This document shows, one piece after another, positions 7,459 through 14,110 of a DNA stretch of 14,155 bases. Source of the DNA: Fusobacterium sp. (GTDB lineage: Bacteria > Fusobacteriota > Fusobacteriia > Fusobacteriales > Fusobacteriaceae). The stretch spans positions 1 through 14,155 of the forward strand of contig JAHHTB010000032.1 of the NCBI GenBank assembly GCA_020024855.1, read 5' to 3'. Each line of letters starts with the position of its first letter. Position 1 is the first letter of the stretch. The notes under the pieces were generated by a model. It did not search any database and was not told the origin of the DNA. It saw nothing but the letters and a program-made list of their open reading frames with translations. The position numbers and the translations under genes were made by a program.

Positions 7459-8100
7459 ATGAATATTATGTTATTTGGTGCACCTGGAGCAGGGAAAGGA
7501 ACACAAGCAAAATTTATAATTGAAAAATATGGAATTCCACAAATTTCTACAGGAGATATATTAAGAGCTGCTATAAAAGAAGGAACAGCTATGGGACTTG
7601 AAGCCAAAAAATTTATGGATGAAGGAAAACTAGTACCTGATTCTACAATAATAGGGATAATAAAAGATAGATTATCTAAGGAGGATTGTAAAAAAGGCTT
7701 CATTCTAGATGGTTTCCCTAGAACTTTAGCTCAAGCAGAAGCTTTGGAAGTATTAATGAAAGAGATGGGAATAAAATTAGATAAAGTAATTTCTTTAAAT
7801 GTACCTGATGAATTAATAGTTGGAAGAGTTACAGGAAGAAGAGTATGTAAAGACTGTGGGGCATCTTTCCATGTTGAGTTTAACCCAGCTAAAAAAGATG
7901 GAGTTTGTGACTTATGTAATGGAGAATTAATTCAAAGAAAAGACGATACTGCAGAAACAGTAACAAAGAGACTTTCTGAATATCATGCTCAAACAGCTCC
8001 TTTATTTGACTTCTATATGGAGAGAGGAATTCTTGCAGACCTTGATGGTACTAAAGATATAGATGAAATAACTAAAGAAATATTTAATATTTTAGGTTAA
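7459..8100 (+). CDS. adk: Adenylate kinase with zinc-binding lid
   Basis: 213 residues. It interconverts AMP + ATP and 2 ADP in the cytosol. The P-loop is GAPGAGKGT (7-15). AMP-binding segment TGDILR (31-36) and DGFPRT (84-89) are present. The LID domain carries C130, C133, C150 and C153, the four-Cys zinc site typical of Gram-positive adenylate kinases and some other lineages; E. coli-type enzymes lack it. AAGGAG lies at 7442-7447, 11 bases before the ATG. An ATG at 7448 would encode only three codons. The usual partner secY is not upstream; leuS occupies that place. Confidence 0.97.
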   Translation: MNIMLFGAPGAGKGTQAKFIIEKYGIPQISTGDILRAAIKEGTAMGLEAKKFMDEGKLVPDSTIIGIIKDRLSKEDCKKGFILDGFPRTLAQAEALEVLMKEMGIKLDKVISLNVPDELIVGRVTGRRVCKDCGASFHVEFNPAKKDGVCDLCNGELIQRKDDTAETVTKRLSEYHAQTAPLFDFYMERGILADLDGTKDIDEITKEIFNILG

Positions 8101-8124
8101 TTTGATTTTAAGAAAGGAAAAGAA

Positions 8125-8895
8125 ATGTCAATAGCAATAAAGACAATGGAAGATATAGAGGGAATAAAAAAAGCTAATCAAATTATAGCTAGATTATATG
8201 AAGATATTCTTCCTCCTTATATAAAACCAGGAATATCAACTTATGAACTTAATCAAATAGTGGAAGATTATATCAGATCTCAGGGAGCAATCCCTGGGTG
8301 TATTGGTGTGCCAGGAATTTACGGAGCTTTTCCTGCAGGAACTTGTATTTCTGTAAATGAAGCAGTTGTTCATGGTGTACCAAGTAAGGATATAATTTTA
8401 AAAGAAGGAGATATAGTAAGTGTTGATACAGTTACTATTCTTGATGGCTATTACGGAGATGCTGCTATAACATATCCAGTAGGAAAAGTTGATGAAGAAA
8501 CTAAAAGACTTCTTGAAGTAACAGAAAAAGCTAGAGAAATAGGAATAGCAGCAGCAGTAGTAGGAAATAGACTTGGTGATATAGGACATGCAATTCAAAG
8601 TTATGTTGAAAAAAATGGTTTTTCAGTTGTAAGAGACTATGCTGGACATGGTGTTGGGTATGATATGCATGAAGATCCAATGGTACCAAACTATGGAAGA
8701 AAAGGTAGAGGTCTTAAAATTGAAAATGGAATGGTTTTAGCAATAGAACCTATGGTCAATGTTGGAACATATAAAATAAATATGCTTCCTGATGGGTGGA
8801 CAGTAGTGACAAAAGATGGAAAGAAATCCGCACATTTTGAGCATTCCATTGCAATTGTTGATGGAAAACCTGTGATATTAAGCAAAAAAGATTAA
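8125..8895 (+). CDS. map: Methionine aminopeptidase, type I
   Basis: 256 residues, pita-bread fold. It removes the initiator methionine from nascent proteins whose second residue is small. The five metal ligands are visible: D101, D112, H175, E208 and E239 (E. coli D97, D108, H171, E204, E235). The substrate-contacting H83 lies in EAVVHGVPS. There is no N-terminal zinc-finger or SEC-C extension. AAAGGA is about 7 bases upstream of the ATG, 24 bases after the adk stop. adk-map-infA is the conserved order at the end of the spc operon. Confidence 0.97.
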   Translation: MSIAIKTMEDIEGIKKANQIIARLYEDILPPYIKPGISTYELNQIVEDYIRSQGAIPGCIGVPGIYGAFPAGTCISVNEAVVHGVPSKDIILKEGDIVSVDTVTILDGYYGDAAITYPVGKVDEETKRLLEVTEKAREIGIAAAVVGNRLGDIGHAIQSYVEKNGFSVVRDYAGHGVGYDMHEDPMVPNYGRKGRGLKIENGMVLAIEPMVNVGTYKINMLPDGWTVVTKDGKKSAHFEHSIAIVDGKPVILSKKD

Positions 8896-8924
8896 AAAAA
8901 TATTAAAATTTTTTCAAAAAAATA

Positions 8925-8953
8925 TAGACTTTTTTTGTTATATATGTTAATAT
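8925..8953 (+). promoter_or_regulatory. Internal promoter before infA
   Basis: -35 TAGACT (8925-8930), a 17-base spacer, and -10 TAATAT (8948-8953) preceded by TGT (extended -10). It lies in the 88-base gap between map and infA, the longest gap so far in the plus-strand run. It would let the infA-rplQ part be transcribed separately from murA-map. No terminator hairpin is visible in the gap, so read-through from map is also possible. Confidence 0.6.
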
Positions 8954-8983
8954 GATATGAATTTCTGTTCGGTAGGAGGAGTT

Positions 8984-9202
8984 ATGTCAAAAAAAGATGT
9001 TATCGAATTAGAAGGTACTATTCTTGAGGCCCTTCCAAATGCGATGTTTAAAGTAAATTTAGAGAATGGGCACACTATTTTAGGTCATATTTCTGGTAAA
9101 ATGAGAATGAATTACATTAAAATCCTTCCAGGAGATAAAGTAACTGTTCAAATTTCGCCATATGATTTATCAAGAGGAAGAATAGTGTATAGAAAGAAGT
9201 AG
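8984..9202 (+). CDS. infA: Translation initiation factor IF-1
   Basis: 72 residues, the exact family length; a single OB-fold (S1-like) domain that occupies the ribosomal A site during initiation. It starts MSKKDVIELEG and carries NGHTILGHISGKMRMNYIKI and PYDLSRGRIVYRKK, all typical. The frame is open to an ATG at 8957, but AGGAGG (8974-8979) and family length place the start at 8984; the 8957 start would add nine unrelated residues. Confidence 0.97.
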   Translation: MSKKDVIELEGTILEALPNAMFKVNLENGHTILGHISGKMRMNYIKILPGDKVTVQISPYDLSRGRIVYRKK

Positions 9203-9235
9203 TTTTTATGTTACATCACGAAAAAGGAGGTAGAG

Positions 9236-9349
9236 ATGAAAGTTAGAACATCAATTAAACCTATTTGTGACAAATGTAAAGTAATCAGAAGACATGGAAA
9301 AATCAGAGTAATCTGTGAAAATCCAAAACATAAACAAGTACAAGGATAA
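9236..9349 (+). CDS. rpmJ: Large ribosomal subunit protein bL36
   Basis: A 37-residue protein, easily missed because of its size. It starts MKVRTSIKPICDKCKVIRRH and ends HKQVQG. The zinc ligands C11, C14, C27 and H32 are all present, so this is the zinc-binding (C+) form. GGAGG at 9226-9230 lies 5 bases before the ATG. Its place between infA and rpsM is the conserved bacterial order. Confidence 0.97.
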   Translation: MKVRTSIKPICDKCKVIRRHGKIRVICENPKHKQVQG

Positions 9350-9517
9350 TTTGATTATTTTACTGGAACAAATTTAGTACTGACATTGGAAGTACTGTAA
9401 AGACATGTAGAGCTGTAGAGCCTGTTCTTACAAGTGTAAGGCATGTCGAAGAAAGTGTTGGCTGACCACAGATGTCAGCGAATATATAAAAATTTTTGGT
9501 GAAGAGGAGGAAACAAT
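9350..9517 (+). promoter_or_regulatory. Candidate structured leader RNA upstream of rpsM
   Basis: The 168-base gap has no open reading frame of note but much potential structure. Hairpin 1: AGTACT (9376-9381) with AGTACT (9391-9396), loop GACATTGGA. Hairpin 2: GACATG (9402-9407) with CATGTC (9442-9447), enclosing CTTAC/GTAAG (9427-9431/9436-9440, loop AAGT). Hairpin 3: GCTGAC (9461-9466) with GTCAGC (9474-9479). A long-range pairing CTGACAT (9380-9386) with ATGTCAG (9472-9478) competes with hairpins 1 and 3, or forms a pseudoknot through the loop of hairpin 1. A tandem repeat TGTAGAGC lies at 9406-9421. The element precedes the rpsM ribosome-binding site (AGGAGG, 9505-9510), as the S4-controlled leader does in E. 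coli. S4 (rpsD) is encoded downstream, so S4 feedback is the first guess. Pairings are read by eye; function is inferred. Confidence 0.55.
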
Positions 9518-9874
9518 TTGGCTAGAATTGCTGGTGTAGATGTACCTAGAAATAAAAGAGTAGAAATCTCTTTAACTTATATCTACGGAATCGGAAAAAA
9601 GACTGCTCAAGACATTTTAACTCAAGCAGGAGTTAACTTTGATACTAGAGTAAAAGATTTAACAGAAGAGGAATTAAATAAAATCAGAGGAATCATTGAT
9701 GGTCTAAAAGTAGAAGGAGACTTAAGAAAAGAAGTTAGACTTGCAATAAAAAGACTTTTAGATATCAGATGTTACAGAGGTTTAAGACATAAAATGAACC
9801 TTCCTGTAAGAGGACAAAAATCTAAGACTAATGCTAGAACTAGAAAAGGTCCTAAAAAAATGGTTAAAAAATAA
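9518..9874 (+). CDS. rpsM: Small ribosomal subunit protein uS13
   Basis: 118 residues. It binds the head of the 30S subunit near 16S helix 41-42 and contacts the P-site tRNA through its basic tail. MARIAGVDVPRNKRVEISLTYIYGIG, the helix-two-turn-helix region and the tail NARTRKGPKK are typical. Start codon is TTG at 9518, fixed by AGGAGG at 9505-9510 and by the MARIAGVD N-terminus; no in-frame ATG gives a full protein. First gene of the alpha operon, preceded by the 168-base structured gap. Confidence 0.97.
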   Translation: MARIAGVDVPRNKRVEISLTYIYGIGKKTAQDILTQAGVNFDTRVKDLTEEELNKIRGIIDGLKVEGDLRKEVRLAIKRLLDIRCYRGLRHKMNLPVRGQKSKTNARTRKGPKKMVKK

Positions 9875-9949
9875 TAATTAATAACTTTAAAAATTAATTA
9901 TTAATGCTTATTGTAGAGTAATAGATAAAGAAGTGAGGAGGTAGCTAAG

Positions 9950-10339
9950 TTGGCTAAAAAGAAAGTAGCTAAGGTTAAAAAGAAATTAAAAAATATTCCT
10001 AGCGGAGTTGCTCATATACATTCAACATTCAATAACACTATTATCGCTATCACAGATACAGAAGGTAAAGTAGTTAGCTGGAAATCAGGAGGAACTTCTG
10101 GATTTAAAGGTACTAAAAAAGGAACTCCATTCGCAGCTCAAATAGCAGCTGAACAAGCAGCAAATATTGCAATGGAAAACGGAATGAAAAAAGTGGAAGT
10201 TAAAGTGAAAGGGCCTGGTTCAGGAAGAGAAGCTTGTGTAAGATCATTACAAGCAGCAGGTTTAGAAGTTACTAAAATAACAGACGTAACTCCAGTTCCA
10301 CACAATGGATGTAGACCACCAAAAAGAAGAAGAGTGTAG
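9950..10339 (+). CDS. rpsK: Small ribosomal subunit protein uS11
   Basis: 129 residues. It lies in the 30S platform, in contact with the region around the E site. Typical blocks: AHIHSTFNNTIIAITD, GFKGTKKGTPFAAQIAAEQA, VKGPGSGREACVRSLQAAGL and the basic C-terminus PHNGCRPPKRRRV. Start is TTG at 9950, supported by TGAGGAGG at 9934-9941; the protein would begin MAKKKVAKVKKK. Separated from rpsM by 75 AT-rich bases with an A/T-only inverted repeat. Confidence 0.97.
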   Translation: MAKKKVAKVKKKLKNIPSGVAHIHSTFNNTIIAITDTEGKVVSWKSGGTSGFKGTKKGTPFAAQIAAEQAANIAMENGMKKVEVKVKGPGSGREACVRSLQAAGLEVTKITDVTPVPHNGCRPPKRRRV

Positions 10340-10406
10340 TTTAGCCCTTTTGGGAGCCTAATTATCGCTAAAGAAAGTTTTAACAAGAAGGAGGAATATT
10401 TAAGAG

Positions 10407-10994
10407 ATGGCAAGAAATAGACAGCCTATATTAAAAAAATGTAGAGCACTTGGAATTGAGCCTATGGTTTTAGGAGTAAATAAAACTTCAAAAAGAGGAT
10501 TCAGACCAAATGCAAATAGAAAACCTACAGAATATGCAGTACAATTAAGAGAAAAGCAAAAAGCAAGATTTATATATAATGTAATGGAAAAACAATTCAG
10601 AAAACTTTATGAGGAAGCTAACAGAAAAGACGGTGTAACTGGTCTTAACCTTGTTGAGTACTTAGAAAGAAGATTAGAAAACGTTGTTTACAGAATGGGA
10701 TTTGCTAAAACTAGAAGACAAGCTAGACAAATAGTTTCTCACGGACACGTTTTAGTAAATGGAAGAAGAGTAAACATTGCTTCTTACAGAGTTAAAGTTG
10801 GAGATGTAATCTCTATATTAGAAAATTCTAAAAACTTAGACCTAATTAAAGAAGCAGTAGAAGCAGTTAATGTTCCAGCATGGATGGAATTAGATAAAGC
10901 TGCATTCTCTGGAAAAATTCTTCAAAACCCAACTAAAGATGACCTAGATTTCGATTTAGATGAATCATTAATCGTTGAGTTATATTCTAGATAA
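10407..10994 (+). CDS. rpsD: Small ribosomal subunit protein uS4
   Basis: 195 residues. It nucleates 16S rRNA 5'-domain folding and, in E. coli, represses translation of the alpha operon. The N-terminal MARNRQPILKKCRALG has only one cysteine (C12), so this is the zinc-free form. The S4 RNA-binding domain is at about 88-150 (LERRLENVVYRMGFAKTRRQARQIVSHGHVLVNGRRV region). AAGGAGG (10388-10394) is 12 bases before the ATG, rather long spacing. Its presence directly after rpsK matches the Gram-negative alpha operon; in Bacillus rpsD is a separate gene. That placement makes S4 autoregulation of the upstream leader plausible. Confidence 0.97.
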   Translation: MARNRQPILKKCRALGIEPMVLGVNKTSKRGFRPNANRKPTEYAVQLREKQKARFIYNVMEKQFRKLYEEANRKDGVTGLNLVEYLERRLENVVYRMGFAKTRRQARQIVSHGHVLVNGRRVNIASYRVKVGDVISILENSKNLDLIKEAVEAVNVPAWMELDKAAFSGKILQNPTKDDLDFDLDESLIVELYSR

Positions 10995-11025
10995 TAATTT
11001 TAGCCTTTTAATAGGAGTTGATCAA

Positions 11026-12003
11026 ATGTTAAAAATTGAAAAACATGCAAGAGGTATAAACATTACTGAAGTAAAAGAAAACGAATTTAAAGGGCAATAT
11101 GTTATTGAACCTTTATATAGAGGATATGGAAATACAATAGGTAATGCTCTAAGAAGAGTTCTTCTTTCATCTATACCCGGTGCAGCTATAAAAGGTGTAA
11201 GAATTGATGGAGTTTTAAGCGAATTTTCAGTTATGGAAGGGGTTAAAGAGCCTGTTACAGACATAATCCTAAACATAAAAGAAATCGTTGTAAAAACTGA
11301 ATCAACTGGAGAGAGAAAGATGACTCTTTCTGTCAAAGGACCTAAGATAGTAACAGCTGCTGATATAATACCTGATATTGGACTAGAAATAGTTAATCCA
11401 GATCAAGTAATCTGTACAATAACAACTGATAGAGAGTTAGATATTGAGTTTTTAGTGGATGTTGGAGAAGGATTTATTGTATCAGAAGAGATAGATAGAA
11501 AAGATTGGCCAGTAGATTATATAGCTATTGATGCTATATACACTCCAATTAGAAAAGTTTCTTATTCTATTGAATCAACAATGGTTGGTAGAATGACAGA
11601 CTTTGATAAACTTATTCTTGATGTAGAAACTGATGGAAGTGTTTCTATAAGAGATGCAATCTCTTACTCTGTTGAACTTTTAAAACTTTACTTAAACCCA
11701 TTCCTAGATTTAGGAAATAGAATGGAACATTTAAGAGAAGAAATAGAAGAAGAAGAAGAGGAAGTAGAAAGCACAACTAAAGATGACAATATGTTAGAGA
11801 CTAAGATAGAAGAGTTAGACTTAACAGTTCGTTCATTTAACTGTTTAAAGAAAGCTGGAATAGAAGAAGTTGGGCAATTAGCAAAACTTACTCTGAATGA
11901 CCTTCTAAAGATAAAAAATCTTGGAAGAAAGTCTCTTGATGAAATCCTTGAAAAAATGAAAGAATTAGGATTTGATCTTAATCAGAATGAATTTTCTGAA
12001 TAA
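11026..12003 (+). CDS. rpoA: DNA-directed RNA polymerase alpha subunit
   Basis: 325 residues. The N-terminal domain (1 to about 232) dimerises and nucleates core assembly; GNALRRVLLSS (39-49) and PVDYIAIDAIYTPIRKVSYSIE are typical. The linker holds an acidic run, mostly Glu, at 238-248. The C-terminal domain (about 262-320) binds UP elements and activators: LTVRSFNCLKKAG with R269 (E. coli R265), and NLGRKSLDEI. The ATG at 11026 is chosen over the upstream in-frame ATG at 10975. AGGAG lies at 11013-11017, the family N-terminus is MLKIEKH..., and the longer form would overlap rpsD. Confidence 0.97.
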   Translation: MLKIEKHARGINITEVKENEFKGQYVIEPLYRGYGNTIGNALRRVLLSSIPGAAIKGVRIDGVLSEFSVMEGVKEPVTDIILNIKEIVVKTESTGERKMTLSVKGPKIVTAADIIPDIGLEIVNPDQVICTITTDRELDIEFLVDVGEGFIVSEEIDRKDWPVDYIAIDAIYTPIRKVSYSIESTMVGRMTDFDKLILDVETDGSVSIRDAISYSVELLKLYLNPFLDLGNRMEHLREEIEEEEEEVESTTKDDNMLETKIEELDLTVRSFNCLKKAGIEEVGQLAKLTLNDLLKIKNLGRKSLDEILEKMKELGFDLNQNEFSE

Positions 12004-12027
12004 TATTAACAAGGAGGAAGCTAACTA

Positions 12028-12378
12028 ATGAATCATAATAAATCATATAGAAAGTTAGGAAGAAGAGCTGACCACAGAATGGCTATGCTTAAGAACTTAA
12101 CTATCTCATTAGTAAGAGAAGAAAGAATAGAAACTACAGTTACTAGAGCTAAAGAACTTAGAAAATTTGCTGAAAGAATGATTACTTTAGGTAAAGGTGG
12201 ATCTTTAGCAGACAGAAGAAGAGCTTTTGCTTTCTTAAGAGATGAAGAAGCAGTAGCAAAATTATTCAATGACTTAGCACCAAGATATGCTGAGAGAAAT
12301 GGTGGATACACTAGAATAATCAAAACTTCTGTTAGAAAAGGTGACTCTGCTGAATTAGCAATAATCGCTTTAGTATAG
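12028..12378 (+). CDS. rplQ: Large ribosomal subunit protein bL17
   Basis: 116 residues, the normal length for bacterial L17, which lies near the exit tunnel of the 50S subunit. It starts with NHNKSYRKLGRRADHRMAMLKNL and ends with RKGDSAELAIIALV, both characteristic. AAGGAGG (12011-12017) is 10 bases before the ATG, and the gene starts 24 bases after rpoA. It is the last gene of the alpha operon and is followed by a strong terminator. Confidence 0.97.
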   Translation: MNHNKSYRKLGRRADHRMAMLKNLTISLVREERIETTVTRAKELRKFAERMITLGKGGSLADRRRAFAFLRDEEAVAKLFNDLAPRYAERNGGYTRIIKTSVRKGDSAELAIIALV

Positions 12379-12396
12379 TAAGATAGTTTATTATAT

Positions 12397-12429
12397 AAAA
12401 AAGAGACTCTAAAAATGAGTCTCTTTTTT
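12397..12429 (+). terminator. Terminator of the alpha operon
   Basis: A GAGACTC / GAGTCTC core (12403-12409 and 12417-12423) with a 7-base loop, flanked by six A residues and six T residues so that the full stem is 13 bp. It starts 18 bases after the rplQ stop and ends in a T run. It marks the end of the long plus-strand unit. Confidence 0.93.
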
Positions 12430-12453
12430 ATTTTCTAAAACTCTTTCATATGA

Positions 12454-12459
12454 TATAAT
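12454..12459 (+). promoter_or_regulatory. Extended -10 promoter of the FAD-dependent oxidoreductase gene
   Basis: A consensus TATAAT preceded by TGA. The -35 position (12431-12436, TTTTCT) matches poorly and overlaps the end of the terminator tail. The -10 lies only 19 bases upstream of the TTG start codon, so the transcript should begin near 12466, at the ribosome-binding site itself. Confidence 0.6.
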
Positions 12460-12478
12460 TTTTTTGAGGTGATAACTT

Positions 12479-14062
12479 TTGAAAATAAATGTAAATAATA
12501 TAATAATCTCAATAGAAAAAAATCAAAATAAAGAAATTGAAAAAGAGATTATAAAAAGAGGAATTCAAGAAAATAATATAGAGAAAATAATTTGGACAAA
12601 AAGATCTATAGATAGTAGAAAAAAAAATGATATAAAATTTGTCTATAATACAGAAGTTATTTTAAAAAATAATGTAGATATAGAAAAATTAAAGAATGTA
12701 TCTCTTGTGAAAGAAATGAAAATAGTAAAAAGAGAAGCTAGTAACAATAAAGAGGAGGTATTAGTTGTTGGGACAGGACCAGCAGGACTTTTTGCTGCTT
12801 TAAGGTTAGTAGAATATGGATATAAACCTATTATAATTGATAGAGGGGAAGATGTAGATTTAAGAGATGTAACTGTTAATACTTTTATAAAAACAGGTAA
12901 ATTCAATAAAAATTCTAATATTCAATTTGGAGAAGGTGGGGCAGGAACATATTCTGATGGAAAATTAAACACAAGAATAAAAAGTGAATATATAGAAAAA
13001 GTTTTTAATGAATTTGTAGAGTGTGGAGCTCAAAAAGAAATAATATGGGATTATAAACCTCATATAGGTACTGATGTATTAAAGGTGGTAGTAAAAAATT
13101 TAAGAAATAAAATAATCTCTTTAGGTGGAAAAGTCTATTTTAATAATTTTTTACAAGATATTATTATAGAAGATGGAGAAGTTAAAGGGGCAGTAATAAA
13201 AAATAATAAAGATGAAATAGAAACTCTTCATTTAACAAAAATAATTTTAGCAATAGGTCATTCTTCAAGGGATACTTATAGAATGCTTCATAAAAATGGG
13301 GTGTTTATAGAAAATAAACCTTTTGCTATTGGAGCAAGAATAGAACACCCTAGAGAAGATATCGATAAGATGCAATATGGTAAATATGCAGGAAATAAAA
13401 ATCTAGGGGCAGCAACTTATAGTCTTACATATAATAATAAAGTAGAGGAAAGAGGAGTTTTTTCATTTTGTATGTGTCCTGGAGGAGTAATAGTAAATGC
13501 TGCTTCAGAAGAAGGTGGAACATTAGTTAATGGAATGAGCTATTCTGATAGAAATGGAAGATTTTCAAATTCTGCTCTTGTTGTAGGAGTAAAAGAAAAT
13601 GAATTTGGAGATGAACTTTTCTCAGGAATGAAGTTTCAAGAGGAATTAGAAAGAAAAACCTTTGAATTAGTCAAAACTTATGGAGCATTATACCAAAGTG
13701 TTCCAGATTTCTTGGAAGGAAAAATTACAACTAAAGAGATAGAAACAAGCTATGAAATGAAAAAAACACCTTATGATTTAAATAAACTTTTCCCAGATGT
13801 AATAACAAGAAATATGAAGATGGCATTAAATTATTGGGGAAAAAGATATGAAGGTTTTGTAAGTGAAAGAGCAAATTTAATTGCCCCAGAAACAAGAACA
13901 TCAGCACCAGTAAAAATTACTCGTAATGAACATGGTGAATCAGTAAATATTAAAGGACTTTATCCTATAGGTGAGGGAGCAGGTTATGCTGGTGGAATAG
14001 TAAGTGCGGGGGTAGATGGATTAAAAATAGTAGACCTAGCTTTTACAAAAGAAGTAGAATAA
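12479..14062 (+). CDS. FAD-dependent oxidoreductase, COG2509-like
   Basis: 527 residues, cytosolic. Residues 1-88 form a small alpha/beta N-terminal domain (two pseudo-symmetric strand-helix units). The FAD-binding Rossmann motif is VLVVGTGPAGLFAALRL (94-110), with the acidic D121 at the end of the second strand to bind the adenosine ribose. A conserved loop FGEGGAGTYSDGKL is at 150-163, CMCPGG at 331-336, and the second FAD motif PIGEGAGYAGG at 496-506. These blocks match from memory the 'uncharacterised FAD-dependent dehydrogenase' family COG2509; substrate and electron partner are unknown. The start is TTG at 12479, supported by GAGGTGAT at 12466-12473. It is a monocistronic gene with its own promoter and terminator. 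Assignment to a flavoprotein is secure, the precise function is not. Confidence 0.87.
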   Translation: MKINVNNIIISIEKNQNKEIEKEIIKRGIQENNIEKIIWTKRSIDSRKKNDIKFVYNTEVILKNNVDIEKLKNVSLVKEMKIVKREASNNKEEVLVVGTGPAGLFAALRLVEYGYKPIIIDRGEDVDLRDVTVNTFIKTGKFNKNSNIQFGEGGAGTYSDGKLNTRIKSEYIEKVFNEFVECGAQKEIIWDYKPHIGTDVLKVVVKNLRNKIISLGGKVYFNNFLQDIIIEDGEVKGAVIKNNKDEIETLHLTKIILAIGHSSRDTYRMLHKNGVFIENKPFAIGARIEHPREDIDKMQYGKYAGNKNLGAATYSLTYNNKVEERGVFSFCMCPGGVIVNAASEEGGTLVNGMSYSDRNGRFSNSALVVGVKENEFGDELFSGMKFQEELERKTFELVKTYGALYQSVPDFLEGKITTKEIETSYEMKKTPYDLNKLFPDVITRNMKMALNYWGKRYEGFVSERANLIAPETRTSAPVKITRNEHGESVNIKGLYPIGEGAGYAGGIVSAGVDGLKIVDLAFTKEVE

Positions 14063-14075
14063 TTATTTAAGAAAA

Positions 14076-14110
14076 TTCCCTGCTATCTTATGTAGCAGGG
14101 AAAAATTTTA
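14076..14110. terminator. Hairpin terminator between convergent genes
   Basis: TTCCCTGCTA (14076-14085) pairs with TAGCAGGGAA (14093-14102) around a 7-base loop, 13 bases after the oxidoreductase stop. On the plus strand it is followed by AAATTTT rather than a clean T run. On the minus strand it is followed by TTTTC. It probably serves both the plus-strand gene and a gene entering from the right. Confidence 0.72.

Noticed and set aside
7448..7459. ATG at 7448 as an alternative adk start or a leader peptide.
   Set aside because: It encodes three codons and stops before the adk ATG; no attenuator structure follows.
9351..9380. Possible promoter at the start of the rpsM leader (TTGATT, then TTAGTA after 17 bases).
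   Set aside because: The -10 matches poorly and lacks the TGn seen in the other promoters here, so the gap is more likely part of the infA-rplQ transcript.
10975..11025. N-terminal extension of RpoA from ATG 10975.
   Set aside because: It overlaps the end of rpsD and adds residues not found in the family; AGGAG and the MLKIEKH start point to 11026.
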